The notes below the pieces were generated by a model. That model was not told the origin of the DNA. It was given only the letters and a program-made list of their open reading frames with translations, and searched no databases. 64,000 nucleotides of DNA, taken from contig NZ_ARZY01000002.1 of NCBI RefSeq assembly GCF_000568405.1, positions 140,540-204,539 of the forward strand. Direction: 5' to 3'. Below are positions 35,198 through 44,818 of this stretch, piece by piece. This DNA is from Catenovulum agarivorans DS-2. GTDB taxonomy: Bacteria; Pseudomonadota; Gammaproteobacteria; Enterobacterales; Alteromonadaceae. The stretch's first letter is position 1, and the number at the start of each line of letters is the position of its first letter. The position numbers were made by a program, and so were the translations under genes.

Positions 35198-37855
35198 ATG
35201 AACAAAACAGCAGTAAAATTGAAACAAACCACTTGTCCGTATTGTGGTGTTGGATGCGGTATCGACGTAAAAGTTGATGGGCAGGCGCTAACTCAAGTGA
35301 CAGGTTCTTCAGAACATCCCGCCAATTATGGGCGTTTATGTGTTAAAGGCTCATCCGTTTTAGAAACGAATGATGTATCTGGGCGATTACTGCAGCCTAT
35401 GATAGGAGATTCACAAGTTTCTTGGGATGAAGCAATTAACCATGTTGCGAGTGGCTTCAATAAAGTTATTGAAGAATTCGGTCCACAAGCCGTCGCGTTT
35501 TATGTGTCAGGTCAGTTATTAACTGAAGACTATTATGTCGCGAATAAATTGATGAAAGGTTACATAGGCAGTGCCAATATAGATACCAACTCTCGTTTGT
35601 GTATGTCGTCAGCTGTTGCTGGTTACAAACGTGCATTTGGCTCGGACACTGTTCCGTGTAATTACGAAGATTTAGAAGATACAGATTTATTGGTTTTAAC
35701 AGGCTCAAATGCCGCTTGGACACACCCTGTGTTGTTCCAGCGTATGGAGCGAGCAAAGCTGTTAAACCCTGATATGAAAGTCGTGGTGATTGATCCTCGC
35801 CAAAGTGCAACGACAGAGTTGGCAGACTTACATATTGCAATTAAACCGGGCAGCGATGTTGCCTTGTTTAACGGTTTATTAAACTACTTACATCAACATG
35901 ATTGTATTGATCAAAATTATGTAAATAGTTTTACCGAAGGTTTTGAAACAGCACTTGCTAATAGCCAACAATGGACGATTGAGCGGGTCGCTGAGTATTG
36001 TGATTTGCCACTTGAGCAAGTGACAACTTATTATCAGTGGTTTGCGAAAAGCCCAACTGCAATTACCTTTTATTGCATGGGGGTCAATCAGTCATCGCAA
36101 GGCACTGATAAATGTAACGCAATTATTAATTGTCACTTAGCCACTGGTAAAGTTGGTAAAAAAGGCAGTGGTCCATTTTCGATCACGGGTCAACCTAATG
36201 CTATGGGTGGCCGTGAAGTTGGTGGTTTAGCGAATATGCTAGCTGCGCATATGGACATTGGCAACCCACAACACCGTGAATATGTGCAAACCTTTTGGCG
36301 TTCGCCAAGAATACCAGAGCAAGTCGGTTCAAAAGCGGTTGATATGTTTGCTAAAGTGAAAAGTGGTGAAATTAAAGCCATTTGGATTATGGCAACCAAC
36401 CCTGTTGTAAGCTTGCCAAACGGTAACGAAGTCGCTCAGGCACTAAAAGATTGTCCATTGGTTGTGGTGTCTGATTGTAATGAAAATACTGATACTTCTG
36501 AGTGGGCTAATGTGCGTTTACCAGCAACAGGTTGGTCAGAGAAAAACGGTACAGTAACCAATTCTGAGCGTCGAATTTCTCGCCAACGTGGTATTATGCC
36601 ACCATCTGGCCAAGCAAAACACGACTGGCAAATTATTTGTGATGTTGCTAAAGCAATGGGTTTTGCGTCAGGGTTTAAATTCGGCCACCCGGCTGAAATC
36701 TTTGATGAACATGCGCGTTTATCAGGTTATGAAAATAACGGCAGCCGAGATTTTGATATCACTGGATTGGCTGGGTTATCCGAAGCTGAATACGACAAGT
36801 TGCGTCCAATTCAATGGCCAGTCAATCGTGAAAACCCGAACGGCTGTGCGCGTATGTTTGAAAACGGTCGTTTTTATACTAAATCGGGCAAAGCTCAGTT
36901 TATTACAACCGAAGCGAAAGCACCGGTACAACAAACTTGTAAAGATTATCCATTTGTCTGTAACTCAGGTCGTGTGCGTGATCAATGGCATACAATGACC
37001 CGCACTGGTAAAGCTGCAAAATTGACCGCGCATGTTTCTGAGGCATTTGTGGCAATTCATCCAGCTGATGCTGAAAAGCTCAATTTGGTTGATGGTCAAA
37101 TTGCCCAGTTAACCTCGAAATTTGGACGTGCACTATTGCGTGTTCAACTTGATGCAGGCCAACGCAAAGGTGACGTTTTTGTGCCCATGCATTGGAACAA
37201 GCAGTTTGCGTCGCAAGCGAATATTAACCGTTTATTTGCCCCTGTAGTTGACCCAATTTCAGGTCAACCTGAGCTTAAACACGCAGCCGTCGCTATTGAG
37301 GCCTATCAAGCTGATTTTTATGCAGTTGCCTATAGTCGCCACGCTATGCAAGCAAACACTGAATATTGGTCGAAAGCGCCAAACCAAGCGGGTGAGCAGT
37401 TGTTGTTTGCTGGTCAAGGAGAGGTAAATGACTGGTTAGATTGGTGCCAAAAACATACTGCAGCTGAAGGCGAGTGGTTGCGGGTTGAAAACAATAACGA
37501 TAAGTCATTTAAAGTTGTTTGTTATACCCAGGGACAGTTAGAGTTTGTTTGTTATATTCAAGCGACGCCATTTACCGAGGATATGAGTTGGTTAAGTGAA
37601 ATATTTATGTTGCAGGTGTTTGATCGCGAAGAGCTAAAAGCACTTGTTTCGGGCATACCAACTCCTGAAGTGGCTAAAGGTCGTCAAATTTGTAGCTGTT
37701 TTAAAGTGGGTGAGAAACAAATTATCGAAGCTATTGTTGATTATGGTGACGATACTGTTGAGAAGTTGGGTGATCGCTTACAATGCGGCACCAATTGTGG
37801 TTCATGTAAAACTGATTTAAGTGGTTTAATTAAAAGCCATTGTAAAAGCTGCTAG
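35198..37855 (+). CDS. nasA: assimilatory nitrate reductase catalytic subunit
   Basis: An 885-aa cytoplasmic molybdoenzyme that reduces nitrate to nitrite for assimilation. It has no signal peptide. The [4Fe-4S] cysteines are C13, C16, C20 and C48; the molybdenum ligand is C135 in NSRLCMSS; a molybdopterin-binding C-terminal domain follows (about 590-720). The extra C-terminal BFD-like [2Fe-2S] domain (about 828-885; ICSCFKVGE and CGTNCGSC) is typical of the NasA form that accepts electrons from NasC. The ATG at 35198 is preferred over a TTG three bases earlier. It is preceded by a sigma-54 promoter and followed by its own terminator. Confidence 0.95.
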   Translation: MNKTAVKLKQTTCPYCGVGCGIDVKVDGQALTQVTGSSEHPANYGRLCVKGSSVLETNDVSGRLLQPMIGDSQVSWDEAINHVASGFNKVIEEFGPQAVAFYVSGQLLTEDYYVANKLMKGYIGSANIDTNSRLCMSSAVAGYKRAFGSDTVPCNYEDLEDTDLLVLTGSNAAWTHPVLFQRMERAKLLNPDMKVVVIDPRQSATTELADLHIAIKPGSDVALFNGLLNYLHQHDCIDQNYVNSFTEGFETALANSQQWTIERVAEYCDLPLEQVTTYYQWFAKSPTAITFYCMGVNQSSQGTDKCNAIINCHLATGKVGKKGSGPFSITGQPNAMGGREVGGLANMLAAHMDIGNPQHREYVQTFWRSPRIPEQVGSKAVDMFAKVKSGEIKAIWIMATNPVVSLPNGNEVAQALKDCPLVVVSDCNENTDTSEWANVRLPATGWSEKNGTVTNSERRISRQRGIMPPSGQAKHDWQIICDVAKAMGFASGFKFGHPAEIFDEHARLSGYENNGSRDFDITGLAGLSEAEYDKLRPIQWPVNRENPNGCARMFENGRFYTKSGKAQFITTEAKAPVQQTCKDYPFVCNSGRVRDQWHTMTRTGKAAKLTAHVSEAFVAIHPADAEKLNLVDGQIAQLTSKFGRALLRVQLDAGQRKGDVFVPMHWNKQFASQANINRLFAPVVDPISGQPELKHAAVAIEAYQADFYAVAYSRHAMQANTEYWSKAPNQAGEQLLFAGQGEVNDWLDWCQKHTAAEGEWLRVENNNDKSFKVVCYTQGQLEFVCYIQATPFTEDMSWLSEIFMLQVFDREELKALVSGIPTPEVAKGRQICSCFKVGEKQIIEAIVDYGDDTVEKLGDRLQCGTNCGSCKTDLSGLIKSHCKSC

Positions 37856-37871
37856 TAAACGGTAGTGATAT

Positions 37872-37906
37872 AGCGCAATATTGTTCTGGATATTGCGCTT
37901 TAATTT
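37872..37906 (+). terminator. terminator of nasA
   Basis: AGCGCAATAT (37872-37881) with ATATTGCGCT (37890-37899), then TTAATTTCC. Confidence 0.7.
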
Positions 37907-37979
37907 CCTTCCTTTTGTGTTCATACCCTGCTGGTTTTAGTTATTAGGCTAGTTGCTGCAAGTTAGTGCACTTATGCTC

Positions 37980-38094
37980 AATAAGGTAAATGGGGAATCT
38001 CTCGCAAAAACGCTTCAAGGCCGTCCGTGGCTCGCTCGCACAAAACATCCCTGTTTTGTGAAGTTTTGCTCAAGACACACCCATCCACCGTATT
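37980..38094 (+). repeat. long-hairpin intergenic repeat, copy A
   Basis: Core: CTCGCAAAAACGCTTCAAGG, then CTCGCACAAAACATCCCTGT, then TTTTGTGAAGTTTTGCT. The outer arms AATAAGGTAAATGGG and CCATCCACCGTATT pair with each other. It is nearly the same as copy B in reverse and occupies most of the 37907-38328 gap. The remaining part, 38095-38328, shows nothing else I recognise. Confidence 0.75.
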
Positions 38095-38328
38095 TCTGTT
38101 CGATGTCGCTACGCAACAGTCATTTTATTTAACCAGATGAAAGTTCGTTTTACACACGCCAACTCAAAACTTAAAAAAGTATTTGCATATGTATTGGCGC
38201 GTCTAAGTAAAGTAAAACCTATGTATCGAGACATTATAGCAACTAAAAAACTCGCATATAAGCTCTACTTTTGCACGCCCATTGACGTAAAATAACCAAC
38301 AAACGCACAGACTTAATTGAGGTTAGCT

Positions 38329-39318
38329 ATGCAAACAGAATTTAAACAATATATAAAAATGGTTGGCCGCGGGCAAAGGGCAGGGGAGATGCTTAACAAA
38401 GAACAAGCATTTGATGCCATGCAACAAATGCTAGAAGATAAAGTGAGCCCAGAACAACTTGGCGCATTTTTAATGTTAATGCGTGTGCGTGAAGAAACCG
38501 CTGAAGAACTTGCAGGCTTTGTCGAAGCATGCCGCACAACAGTGCAAAGCGAATTCACTGAACTAAATATAGATTTGGACTTAGGCTGTTATGCAGGTAA
38601 ACGCCGCCATCTACCCTGGTTTTTATTGGCCGTAATGGCATTTGCACAGTCAGGACGCAGAGTATTTATTCATGGCACAGCGGAACCAGAGTCACAGCGC
38701 TTGTATATAAAAGAAGCATTGCAGTTTTTTGGTATTGAGCCTGCAACAAATAAACAAAGTGCAGAACAACAGCTAAATCAGTTTGGTTTTTGTTATGTTG
38801 AGCTGGCCGATTTAAATAAACCACTAGATAAACTCATTCAATTACGCGCTTTATTTGGTTTGCGCTCAGCTGCTAACACGTTGGCACGAATGTTGAATCC
38901 TAGTAAGGCAAAACACAGTTTACATGGCGTGCATCATAGAAACTTTGATATACGTCATGTTGATGCAGCACAAATGTGCAATGATACTAGTGTAGTGTGC
39001 TTTCGTGGGGAAGGCGGCGAAGTTGAATTCAATCCTGAACGCGATGCGACACTGCATTATTTCAAACAAGGCAATAAAGGCGAGCTTAAAATGCCAGCCT
39101 TGTTGGAAAGCTGGCAAATCAAACCACGAGCGTTAGATTTGGTGCAATTACAACAGGTTTGGTTAAATCAAGTTGATAACAACTATGCAGAGCAAGCTGT
39201 AATTGGCACATTAGCAATATTTTTATTAACAACTGATGCAGTAGCAACGGTCGACGAGGCAATACAACAAGCTAAAAATATTTGGCAGCACAGAAGTGCA
39301 ACTTGGCCACTGGGCTAA
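38329..39318 (+). CDS. ybiB: TrpD2/YbiB-like glycosyltransferase-fold protein
   Basis: A 329-aa protein of the anthranilate-phosphoribosyltransferase fold (nucleoside phosphorylase/phosphoribosyltransferase class). N-terminal helical domain with LGAFLMLMRVREETAEELAGF; the central part has YAGKRRHLPWFLLA in place of the phosphoribosyl-pyrophosphate glycine motif of true TrpD; then LFGLRSAANTLARMLNP. E. coli YbiB (TrpD2) is a DNA-binding member with no TrpD activity. Its place between nasA and the porin/cobA genes suggests a link to nitrate assimilation, but no function is known. The ATG at 38329 has a GAGG site six bases upstream; an in-frame TTG at 38317 is rejected. Confidence 0.8.
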   Translation: MQTEFKQYIKMVGRGQRAGEMLNKEQAFDAMQQMLEDKVSPEQLGAFLMLMRVREETAEELAGFVEACRTTVQSEFTELNIDLDLGCYAGKRRHLPWFLLAVMAFAQSGRRVFIHGTAEPESQRLYIKEALQFFGIEPATNKQSAEQQLNQFGFCYVELADLNKPLDKLIQLRALFGLRSAANTLARMLNPSKAKHSLHGVHHRNFDIRHVDAAQMCNDTSVVCFRGEGGEVEFNPERDATLHYFKQGNKGELKMPALLESWQIKPRALDLVQLQQVWLNQVDNNYAEQAVIGTLAIFLLTTDAVATVDEAIQQAKNIWQHRSATWPLG

Positions 39319-39526
39319 CACATTCGCAAATCCATACCTAACAAGCGCTGGCCAATAGGTTAGTGCTTGCTTCCTGTTTTTATCCTAAAGATTTGAAAAA
39401 TAAAGAAAATATTATTTAAAATCTGTTGACAACAATAACTAGGTTAGCTTAATCTAGCTGTGCGTCTGAGCATCCAACATCACTTTCAAGAAACGAATTT
39501 TTTATATTGTTATTTGGGAGTGACCT

Positions 39527-40684
39527 ATGGAACTTAAAAAATCTAAACTAGCATTAACTCTAGCATCTGTATTAAGCGCTGGATTTATGTCTACCTCTGC
39601 AATGGCTGCAGATTCTTTAGCTGAAGCGTTAAAAGAAGGCAAAGCGTCAGGTGATTTCCGCCTACGTTATGAGTCTAACGACGCGACCGACGGCTCTCTA
39701 TTATCTTTTAGAACCCGTATCGGCTACAAAACAGCTGACGTTTCTGGCTTATACGGTCATATCGAATTTGAAGATGTGCGTTATGTATTAGGCCAAGACG
39801 ACGCTGCCGGCATTCCTGATCCAGAAGTAACTGAGCTAGAACAAGGTTACCTTGGTTTTAAATCTGGAGATTTCTCAGCTAAGTTAGGTCGTCAAGTTTT
39901 AACTTTAGATGGTCATCGCCATGTCGGTCATGTTGGTTGGAGACAAGATAGACAAACTTTTGATGCCTTAAACCTTCAATATAATTCAGGTGCTTTTGGT
40001 GCAAACGTATCTTACGTATATAAGCATAACCGCATTTTCGCAGAAACTGCTGATGTTGATTCAAGCGATATCTTATTAAACCTTTCTTATAAAACAGATT
40101 TAGGTAAATTGGTAGCGTACGGTTATCAAATTGACCCGGATCCAGCAGGTCGTGAAGACTTAGATACTTATGGTGTCAGTTTTACTGGTGCAACTGGTAC
40201 AGACTTTAAAGTTTCTTATATGGCTGAATACGCTATTCAAGATAACAACAAAGGTAATGACACTAGTTACATGGCATTAGAGTTAGGTGCAACAGTTTCA
40301 GGCTTCACTTTTAAATTAGGTCAAGAAACTTTGGGCTCGGATGATGGTATGGCTAACTTCGCGACACCTTTAGCGACTTTACATAAATTCAATGGTTTTG
40401 CCGATGTATTCTTGGTCCCTACATTTAGTTCTGGTGGTTTAAAAAATGGCTTAGTTGATACCTACGCATTCGCTGGAACCAAGGTAGGTGGTGTAGCAGT
40501 TAAAGCTTTCTACCATGACTTTACTTCTGATGAAGGTTCAATCGACTATGGTTCAGAGCTCGACTTAGTTGTTGCAACTAAGATTGCTGGATATGGCACT
40601 GGTATTAAATACTCAAGCTATAGTGCTGATGGTTTTGGTGTTGACGTAGACAAACTATGGGTTTGGGTTGAAACCAAGTTCTAA
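39527..40684 (+). CDS. outer membrane porin, alginate-export type, in nitrate island
   Basis: A 385-aa beta-barrel with a signal peptide (cleavage near SAMA/AD, residue 27). It opens GDFRLRYESND, has many alternating strands, and ends in VWVETKF. It belongs to the same broad porin type as 3805-5157. Located between nasA/ybiB and cobA-nirBD, it may admit nitrate, nitrite or molybdate; this is inference from position. A good ribosome site (TGGGAG) precedes the ATG. A possible sigma-70 -35 TTGACA (39426-39431) lies upstream with a poor -10. Confidence 0.8.
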   Translation: MELKKSKLALTLASVLSAGFMSTSAMAADSLAEALKEGKASGDFRLRYESNDATDGSLLSFRTRIGYKTADVSGLYGHIEFEDVRYVLGQDDAAGIPDPEVTELEQGYLGFKSGDFSAKLGRQVLTLDGHRHVGHVGWRQDRQTFDALNLQYNSGAFGANVSYVYKHNRIFAETADVDSSDILLNLSYKTDLGKLVAYGYQIDPDPAGREDLDTYGVSFTGATGTDFKVSYMAEYAIQDNNKGNDTSYMALELGATVSGFTFKLGQETLGSDDGMANFATPLATLHKFNGFADVFLVPTFSSGGLKNGLVDTYAFAGTKVGGVAVKAFYHDFTSDEGSIDYGSELDLVVATKIAGYGTGIKYSSYSADGFGVDVDKLWVWVETKF

Positions 40685-40732
40685 GCATTTACATTAAAGA
40701 ATTACAATCAAAAACAAGGATTGTTCCTTTTA

Positions 40733-40756
40733 AACAGCAGCTTCGGCTGCTGTTTT
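40733..40756 (+). terminator. terminator of the porin gene
   Basis: AACAGCAGC-TTCG-GCTGCTGTT followed by TT; a UUCG-capped stem. Confidence 0.8.
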
Positions 40757-40775
40757 GCTATATGCGGTTTGGTGG

Positions 40776-40848
40776 TGCACTCCTTTGGTGCTCGCCTAAT
40801 TGGTATTAATGGTATTGGTTTGGTCTATTTGGGTGCACTTGTAGTGCA
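40776..40848. promoter_or_regulatory. two NtrC-type boxes upstream of cobA-nirBD
   Basis: Site 1: TGCACT-CCTT-TGGTGC (40776-40791), a close match to GCACTANNNTGGTGC. Site 2: TGCAC-TTGTA-GTGCA (40834-40848), a perfect palindrome. The centres are about 57 bp apart and 150-220 bp upstream of a strong -24/-12 promoter, as in known NtrC enhancers. Confidence 0.75.
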
Positions 40849-40995
40849 ACCTGCTTCTAAAAAGGGAAATAGACCCGTAAAACTAAAGGGAATCTAAGTT
40901 AGTGTAGCTGAAAAAATTGCTTTATATAGCGAGTGTTGAAATAAAAACCTATATAAATCAGTGGTTAATTAAAAATATTGAATGATTTTTATTGG

Positions 40996-41012
40996 TTGGC
41001 ACCCCTCTTGCA
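40996..41012 (+). promoter_or_regulatory. sigma-54 promoter of cobA-nirBD
   Basis: TTGGCACC-CCTC-TTGCA matches TTGGCACG-N4-TTGCA with one change; GG (40998-40999) and GC (41010-41011) are 10 bp apart. The predicted start near 41023 leaves a short leader without room for an ANTAR attenuator. Confidence 0.85.
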
Positions 41013-41051
41013 TTTTAAGGTTATCGATTTAGTTACTCAGCTTGTGCAAAG

Positions 41052-41855
41052 ATGTTTAAGTTAGTAAAACAAGACAGTGGTGTTGGTAAAGTTTCTCTGG
41101 TAGGTGCCGGTCCAGGTGACGCAGATCTGCTCACTATTAAGGCACTCAGATGTATTCAAACAGCCGATATTATTTTATACGACCGTTTGGTCAGTGAAGA
41201 TATTCGCAGTTTGTTTCCTGCCTCTACTCCAGCTTTTTATGTTGGTAAGGCAATGGGCAATCATTGCATTCCTCAAGAAAAGCTCAACGAACTTCTCGTC
41301 GAAAAAGCACAAAAAGGCTTTAACATTTGCCGTTTAAAAGGCGGCGACCCGTTTGTATTTGGTCGCGGTGGCGAAGAAATGTTAGTGCTTAAACAAGTTG
41401 GAATTGAAGTTGAAGTTGTACCAGGTGTTACCTCAGGTATTGGTGCAGCAAGCTACTCAGGTATTCCAGTCACGCATCGTGGTTTGTCACAAGCTTGTAC
41501 TTTCGTAACTGCACATGCAGAAAAAACGTTAAACATTGATTGGCAAGCATTAGCTCGTCTTAATCACACATTGGTTTTTTATATGGGATTAAGCAAGTTG
41601 CCGGAAATTCACCAGCAGCTTGTTGCTCACGGTTTGGCAGCTGACACACCAGCAGCGCTGATTGAAAATGGTTGCCGCAAAGAGCAAAGGGTATTTACAG
41701 GGACAGTGTCTAATTTAGAACAATTGGCTAAGCAATATAAGTTGCAAACTCCTACGTTAGTGGTGGTTGGCCAAGTGGTTGAATTAGCAGAATCGCTTCA
41801 TTGGTTTGGTTCACTCACCAATGAAAATTCTGAATGGACGCAGTTGTCAGCTTAA
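41052..41855 (+). CDS. cobA: uroporphyrinogen-III C-methyltransferase
   Basis: A 267-aa SAM-dependent enzyme that methylates uroporphyrinogen III to precorrin-2, the first step to sirohaem needed by NirB. Family motifs: VGAGPGDADLLTIKALR, LYDRLV, RLKGGDPFVFGRGGEE, VPGVTSGIGAASYSGIPVTHRG. It has only the methyltransferase domain, without the CysG dehydrogenase/ferrochelatase part, so those steps must be provided elsewhere. It begins the sigma-54-driven cobA-nirB-nirD unit, 13 bp before nirB. Confidence 0.93.
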   Translation: MFKLVKQDSGVGKVSLVGAGPGDADLLTIKALRCIQTADIILYDRLVSEDIRSLFPASTPAFYVGKAMGNHCIPQEKLNELLVEKAQKGFNICRLKGGDPFVFGRGGEEMLVLKQVGIEVEVVPGVTSGIGAASYSGIPVTHRGLSQACTFVTAHAEKTLNIDWQALARLNHTLVFYMGLSKLPEIHQQLVAHGLAADTPAALIENGCRKEQRVFTGTVSNLEQLAKQYKLQTPTLVVVGQVVELAESLHWFGSLTNENSEWTQLSA

Positions 41856-41868
41856 TAGAGGGTAAATA

Positions 41869-44427
41869 ATGAGCAAGCAAAAAATTATTGTTGTTGGTAA
41901 TGGTATGGTGGGTCACAAGTTCATCGAAAATATGATTGAACACCCAGATTACGACCAATACGAAGTAGTTACTTTTTCCGAAGAGCCGCGTCTAGCATAT
42001 GACCGTGTACAGCTTTCATATTACTTTGCTGGTAAAACAGTAGATGAGTTAATGCTGACGTCTCCTGATTATTATGATGAAAACGGCGTTCGTTTTATTG
42101 TAAGTGACAAGGTCGTTAACATTGACCACGCTAACAAAAAAGTCGTGACAGAAAGTGGTCGAGAAGAATCTTACGACAAACTAATCTTAGCAACTGGTTC
42201 ATATCCATTTGTGCCACCAATTCCAGGTAAAGACCAAGAACACTGTTTGGTTTACCGTACCATCGAAGACTTAGAAGGCATGACTGCTTCTGCTAAAGTG
42301 AGTAAAGTGGGTGTTGTAGTTGGTGGTGGTTTATTAGGTTTAGAAGCGGCAAACGCCCTTAAAAACTTAGGTTTAGAAACTCACGTTGTTGAGTTTGCAC
42401 CACGCTTAATGGCTGTTCAGTTAGATGAAGGAGGTGGTCAATTACTTCGTTCTAAAATTGAAGAGTTGGGTGTGAGTGTTCACACAGAGAAAAACACCAC
42501 TGAGATTGTAGCTGGTGAAACTTGTCGTTACCGCATGAACTTTGCTGATGGTAGCCATATTGAAACGGATATGATCTTATTCTCTGCTGGTATTCGCCCG
42601 CAAGACGAATTAGCGCGTCAGTTTGATATCGAAATCGGTCCTCGCGGTGGTATTGTTATTGATAACTATTGCCAAACTTCAGCAAAAGACGTTTACGCAA
42701 TTGGTGAGTGTGCGCTTTGGGACGGTAAAATATTTGGTCTTGTTGCGCCTGGTTACAATATGGCTAAAGTTGCGGTTTCGCACATAACAGGCGGTGGTTT
42801 AGCGTTCGAAGGCGCTGACATGAGTACCAAACTTAAATTGTTAGGTGTTGACGTTGCAAGTATCGGTGATGCGCAAGCTCGTACCCCTGGTTGTTTAAGT
42901 TATACCTATGCAGATGGCCATGCGGGTGTGTACAAACGTTTGGTAGTATCTGCTGACAACAAAAAAGTAATTGGCGCTGTATTGGTCGGTGATGTAGAAG
43001 CCTACGGTAACTTATTGCAAATGATGTTAGGCGACATCGAAATTCCTGGTTCGCCAGAAGCGTTAATTTTACCCTCTATCGATGGTGCGGCTCCGGCACT
43101 AGGTGTAGATGCATTACCTGACAGCGCGCAAATTTGTTCATGTCACGACGTAACAAAAGGCGATATTTTTGAAGCAGTTAAAGGCGGTTGCACTGATTTA
43201 GCCGGTATTAAATCATGTACTAAAGCGGTAACGGGTTGTGGTGGTTGTGCCGCGATGACAACTCAAGTTATGAACGCAGCGTTAACCGAAATGGGTGTTG
43301 AGGTTGATGACAGCCTTTGTGAGCATTTCTCTTACACTCGTCAAGAAATCTTCGACATTATCCGTGTTAAAGGCATTAAGTCTTTTGATGAATTACTCGA
43401 ATCGTATGGTCAAGGTCGAGGTTGTGAAATCTGTAAACCTGCAATTGGTTCAATGCTGGCAACACATTGGAACGAATATGTGTTAGATGACAAACACATA
43501 GGTTTACAAGACACCAATGATGTTTTCTTAGCGAACATGCAACGTGACGGTACTTACTCTGTTGTTCCGCGTATTGCGGGCGGTGAAATTACCCCTGAGC
43601 AATTAATTGTATTAGGTGAAGTAGGCCGTGACTTTGGTCTATATACCAAAATTACCGGTGGTCAGCGTATCGACTTCTTTGGTGCGCAATTACACGAACT
43701 TCCGCCAATCTGGGAACGTTTAGTCGAGGCAGGATTCGAAACTGGTCACGCTTACGGTAAATCATTACGTACAGTTAAATCTTGTGTTGGTTCTACTTGG
43801 TGTCGTTACGGTATGTTGGACTCTGTTTCAATGGCCGTTAACTTAGAGATGCGTTACAAAGGTTTACGTTCTCCGCATAAATTAAAAATGGCTGTTTCTG
43901 GTTGTACCCGTGAATGTGCTGAAGCACAAGGTAAAGATGTTGGTGTAATCGCTACTGATAAAGGTTGGAACTTATACCTATGTGGTAATGGTGGTATGAA
44001 ACCTCGCCACGCAGATTTATTCGCGCAAGACCTAGATGATGAAACATTACTTAAGTACATCGACCGTTTCTTAATGTTTTATTGCCGTACCGCAGACAAG
44101 TTACAACGTACCTCAGTATGGATGGATAACTTAGAAGGTGGTTTAGAGTACTTACACGAAGTTATCGTTGAAGATAAATTAGGTATCTGTGAAGAATTAG
44201 AAGCAGATATGCAACGTGTTATCGACACTTACGAGTGTGAGTGGAAGAAAACACTAAATAGCCCTGAGCGCTTAAAACGTTTTGCTCACTTTATTAACTC
44301 AGACTTAACCGATGACAACTTAGCTTATGTTGAAATGCGTGGTCAGGCCAAAGGTCGCATCGCGACTGACGAAGAGCGTCAGAAGCAGGCAAAAGGTGTA
44401 GAAATCGAAACAGTTGAACTAGTTTAA
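41869..44427 (+). CDS. nirB: NADH-dependent assimilatory nitrite reductase large subunit
   Basis: An 852-aa cytoplasmic enzyme that reduces nitrite to ammonium with six electrons. Domains in order: FAD/NAD-binding (1 to about 410; GNGMVGHKF and GGGLLGLEAANAL), BFD [2Fe-2S] domain (CSCHDVTKGD and CGGC, about 420-470), a second cysteine pair (GRGCEICKPA), ferredoxin-like half domain, then sirohaem/[4Fe-4S] domain with CVGSTWC and CTREC ligands. All ligands are present. It follows cobA by 13 bp and precedes nirD by 10 bp. Confidence 0.96.
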   Translation: MSKQKIIVVGNGMVGHKFIENMIEHPDYDQYEVVTFSEEPRLAYDRVQLSYYFAGKTVDELMLTSPDYYDENGVRFIVSDKVVNIDHANKKVVTESGREESYDKLILATGSYPFVPPIPGKDQEHCLVYRTIEDLEGMTASAKVSKVGVVVGGGLLGLEAANALKNLGLETHVVEFAPRLMAVQLDEGGGQLLRSKIEELGVSVHTEKNTTEIVAGETCRYRMNFADGSHIETDMILFSAGIRPQDELARQFDIEIGPRGGIVIDNYCQTSAKDVYAIGECALWDGKIFGLVAPGYNMAKVAVSHITGGGLAFEGADMSTKLKLLGVDVASIGDAQARTPGCLSYTYADGHAGVYKRLVVSADNKKVIGAVLVGDVEAYGNLLQMMLGDIEIPGSPEALILPSIDGAAPALGVDALPDSAQICSCHDVTKGDIFEAVKGGCTDLAGIKSCTKAVTGCGGCAAMTTQVMNAALTEMGVEVDDSLCEHFSYTRQEIFDIIRVKGIKSFDELLESYGQGRGCEICKPAIGSMLATHWNEYVLDDKHIGLQDTNDVFLANMQRDGTYSVVPRIAGGEITPEQLIVLGEVGRDFGLYTKITGGQRIDFFGAQLHELPPIWERLVEAGFETGHAYGKSLRTVKSCVGSTWCRYGMLDSVSMAVNLEMRYKGLRSPHKLKMAVSGCTRECAEAQGKDVGVIATDKGWNLYLCGNGGMKPRHADLFAQDLDDETLLKYIDRFLMFYCRTADKLQRTSVWMDNLEGGLEYLHEVIVEDKLGICEELEADMQRVIDTYECEWKKTLNSPERLKRFAHFINSDLTDDNLAYVEMRGQAKGRIATDEERQKQAKGVEIETVELV

Positions 44428-44437
44428 GGTGACGAAC

Positions 44438-44764
44438 ATGAGCGAATGGAAAGATATTTGTAAATTGACTGACTTGGCTGCAAACACGGGTGTTTGTGCA
44501 TTACATAATGGTGAGCAAGTGGCGATTTTCTTAGACGGGAAAGAGCAAAAAGTACATGCCATTTCAAACTTCGACCCGATTGGTAAAGCAAATGTTTTAT
44601 CACGCGGCATTATTGGCGACATTAAAGGCAGGCTGGTAGTTGCTTCGCCTTTATACAAACAACACTTCTGTTTAGAAACAGGCGAGTGCTTGGAAGAACC
44701 TGAGAACTCGGTTAAAGCATACCAAGTTCGTGTTGAAGGTGATGTTGTCCAGTTACAAGCGTAA
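44438..44764 (+). CDS. nirD: nitrite reductase small subunit
   Basis: A 108-aa Rieske-fold subunit of NirBD (DICKLTDLAANTGVCALHNGEQVAIF; then NVLSRGIIGDIKGRLVVASPLYKQHF). As in other assimilatory NirD proteins the Rieske cysteine/histidine ligands are not all kept, so no iron-sulphur cluster is expected. The ATG at 44438 follows AAGGTG; a GTG nine bases upstream is rejected. Confidence 0.93.
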   Translation: MSEWKDICKLTDLAANTGVCALHNGEQVAIFLDGKEQKVHAISNFDPIGKANVLSRGIIGDIKGRLVVASPLYKQHFCLETGECLEEPENSVKAYQVRVEGDVVQLQA

Positions 44765-44773
44765 CCGTTTTTT

Positions 44774-44818
44774 TGTTACTTACCCTCTAAGTAGTAACAA
44801 GCCGACTTTCGGGTCGGC
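44774..44818 (+). terminator. two hairpins between nirD and narK
   Basis: TTGTTACTT...AAGTAGTAACAA (about 44773-44800) and GCCGAC-TTTCGG-GTCGGC (44801-44818). No T-run follows directly. Possibly a partial attenuator or processing site between nirD and narK. Confidence 0.45.

Noticed and set aside
41013..41051. ANTAR-type attenuator before cobA
   Set aside because: The leader after the sigma-54 promoter is under 30 nt and has no paired hairpins or terminator.
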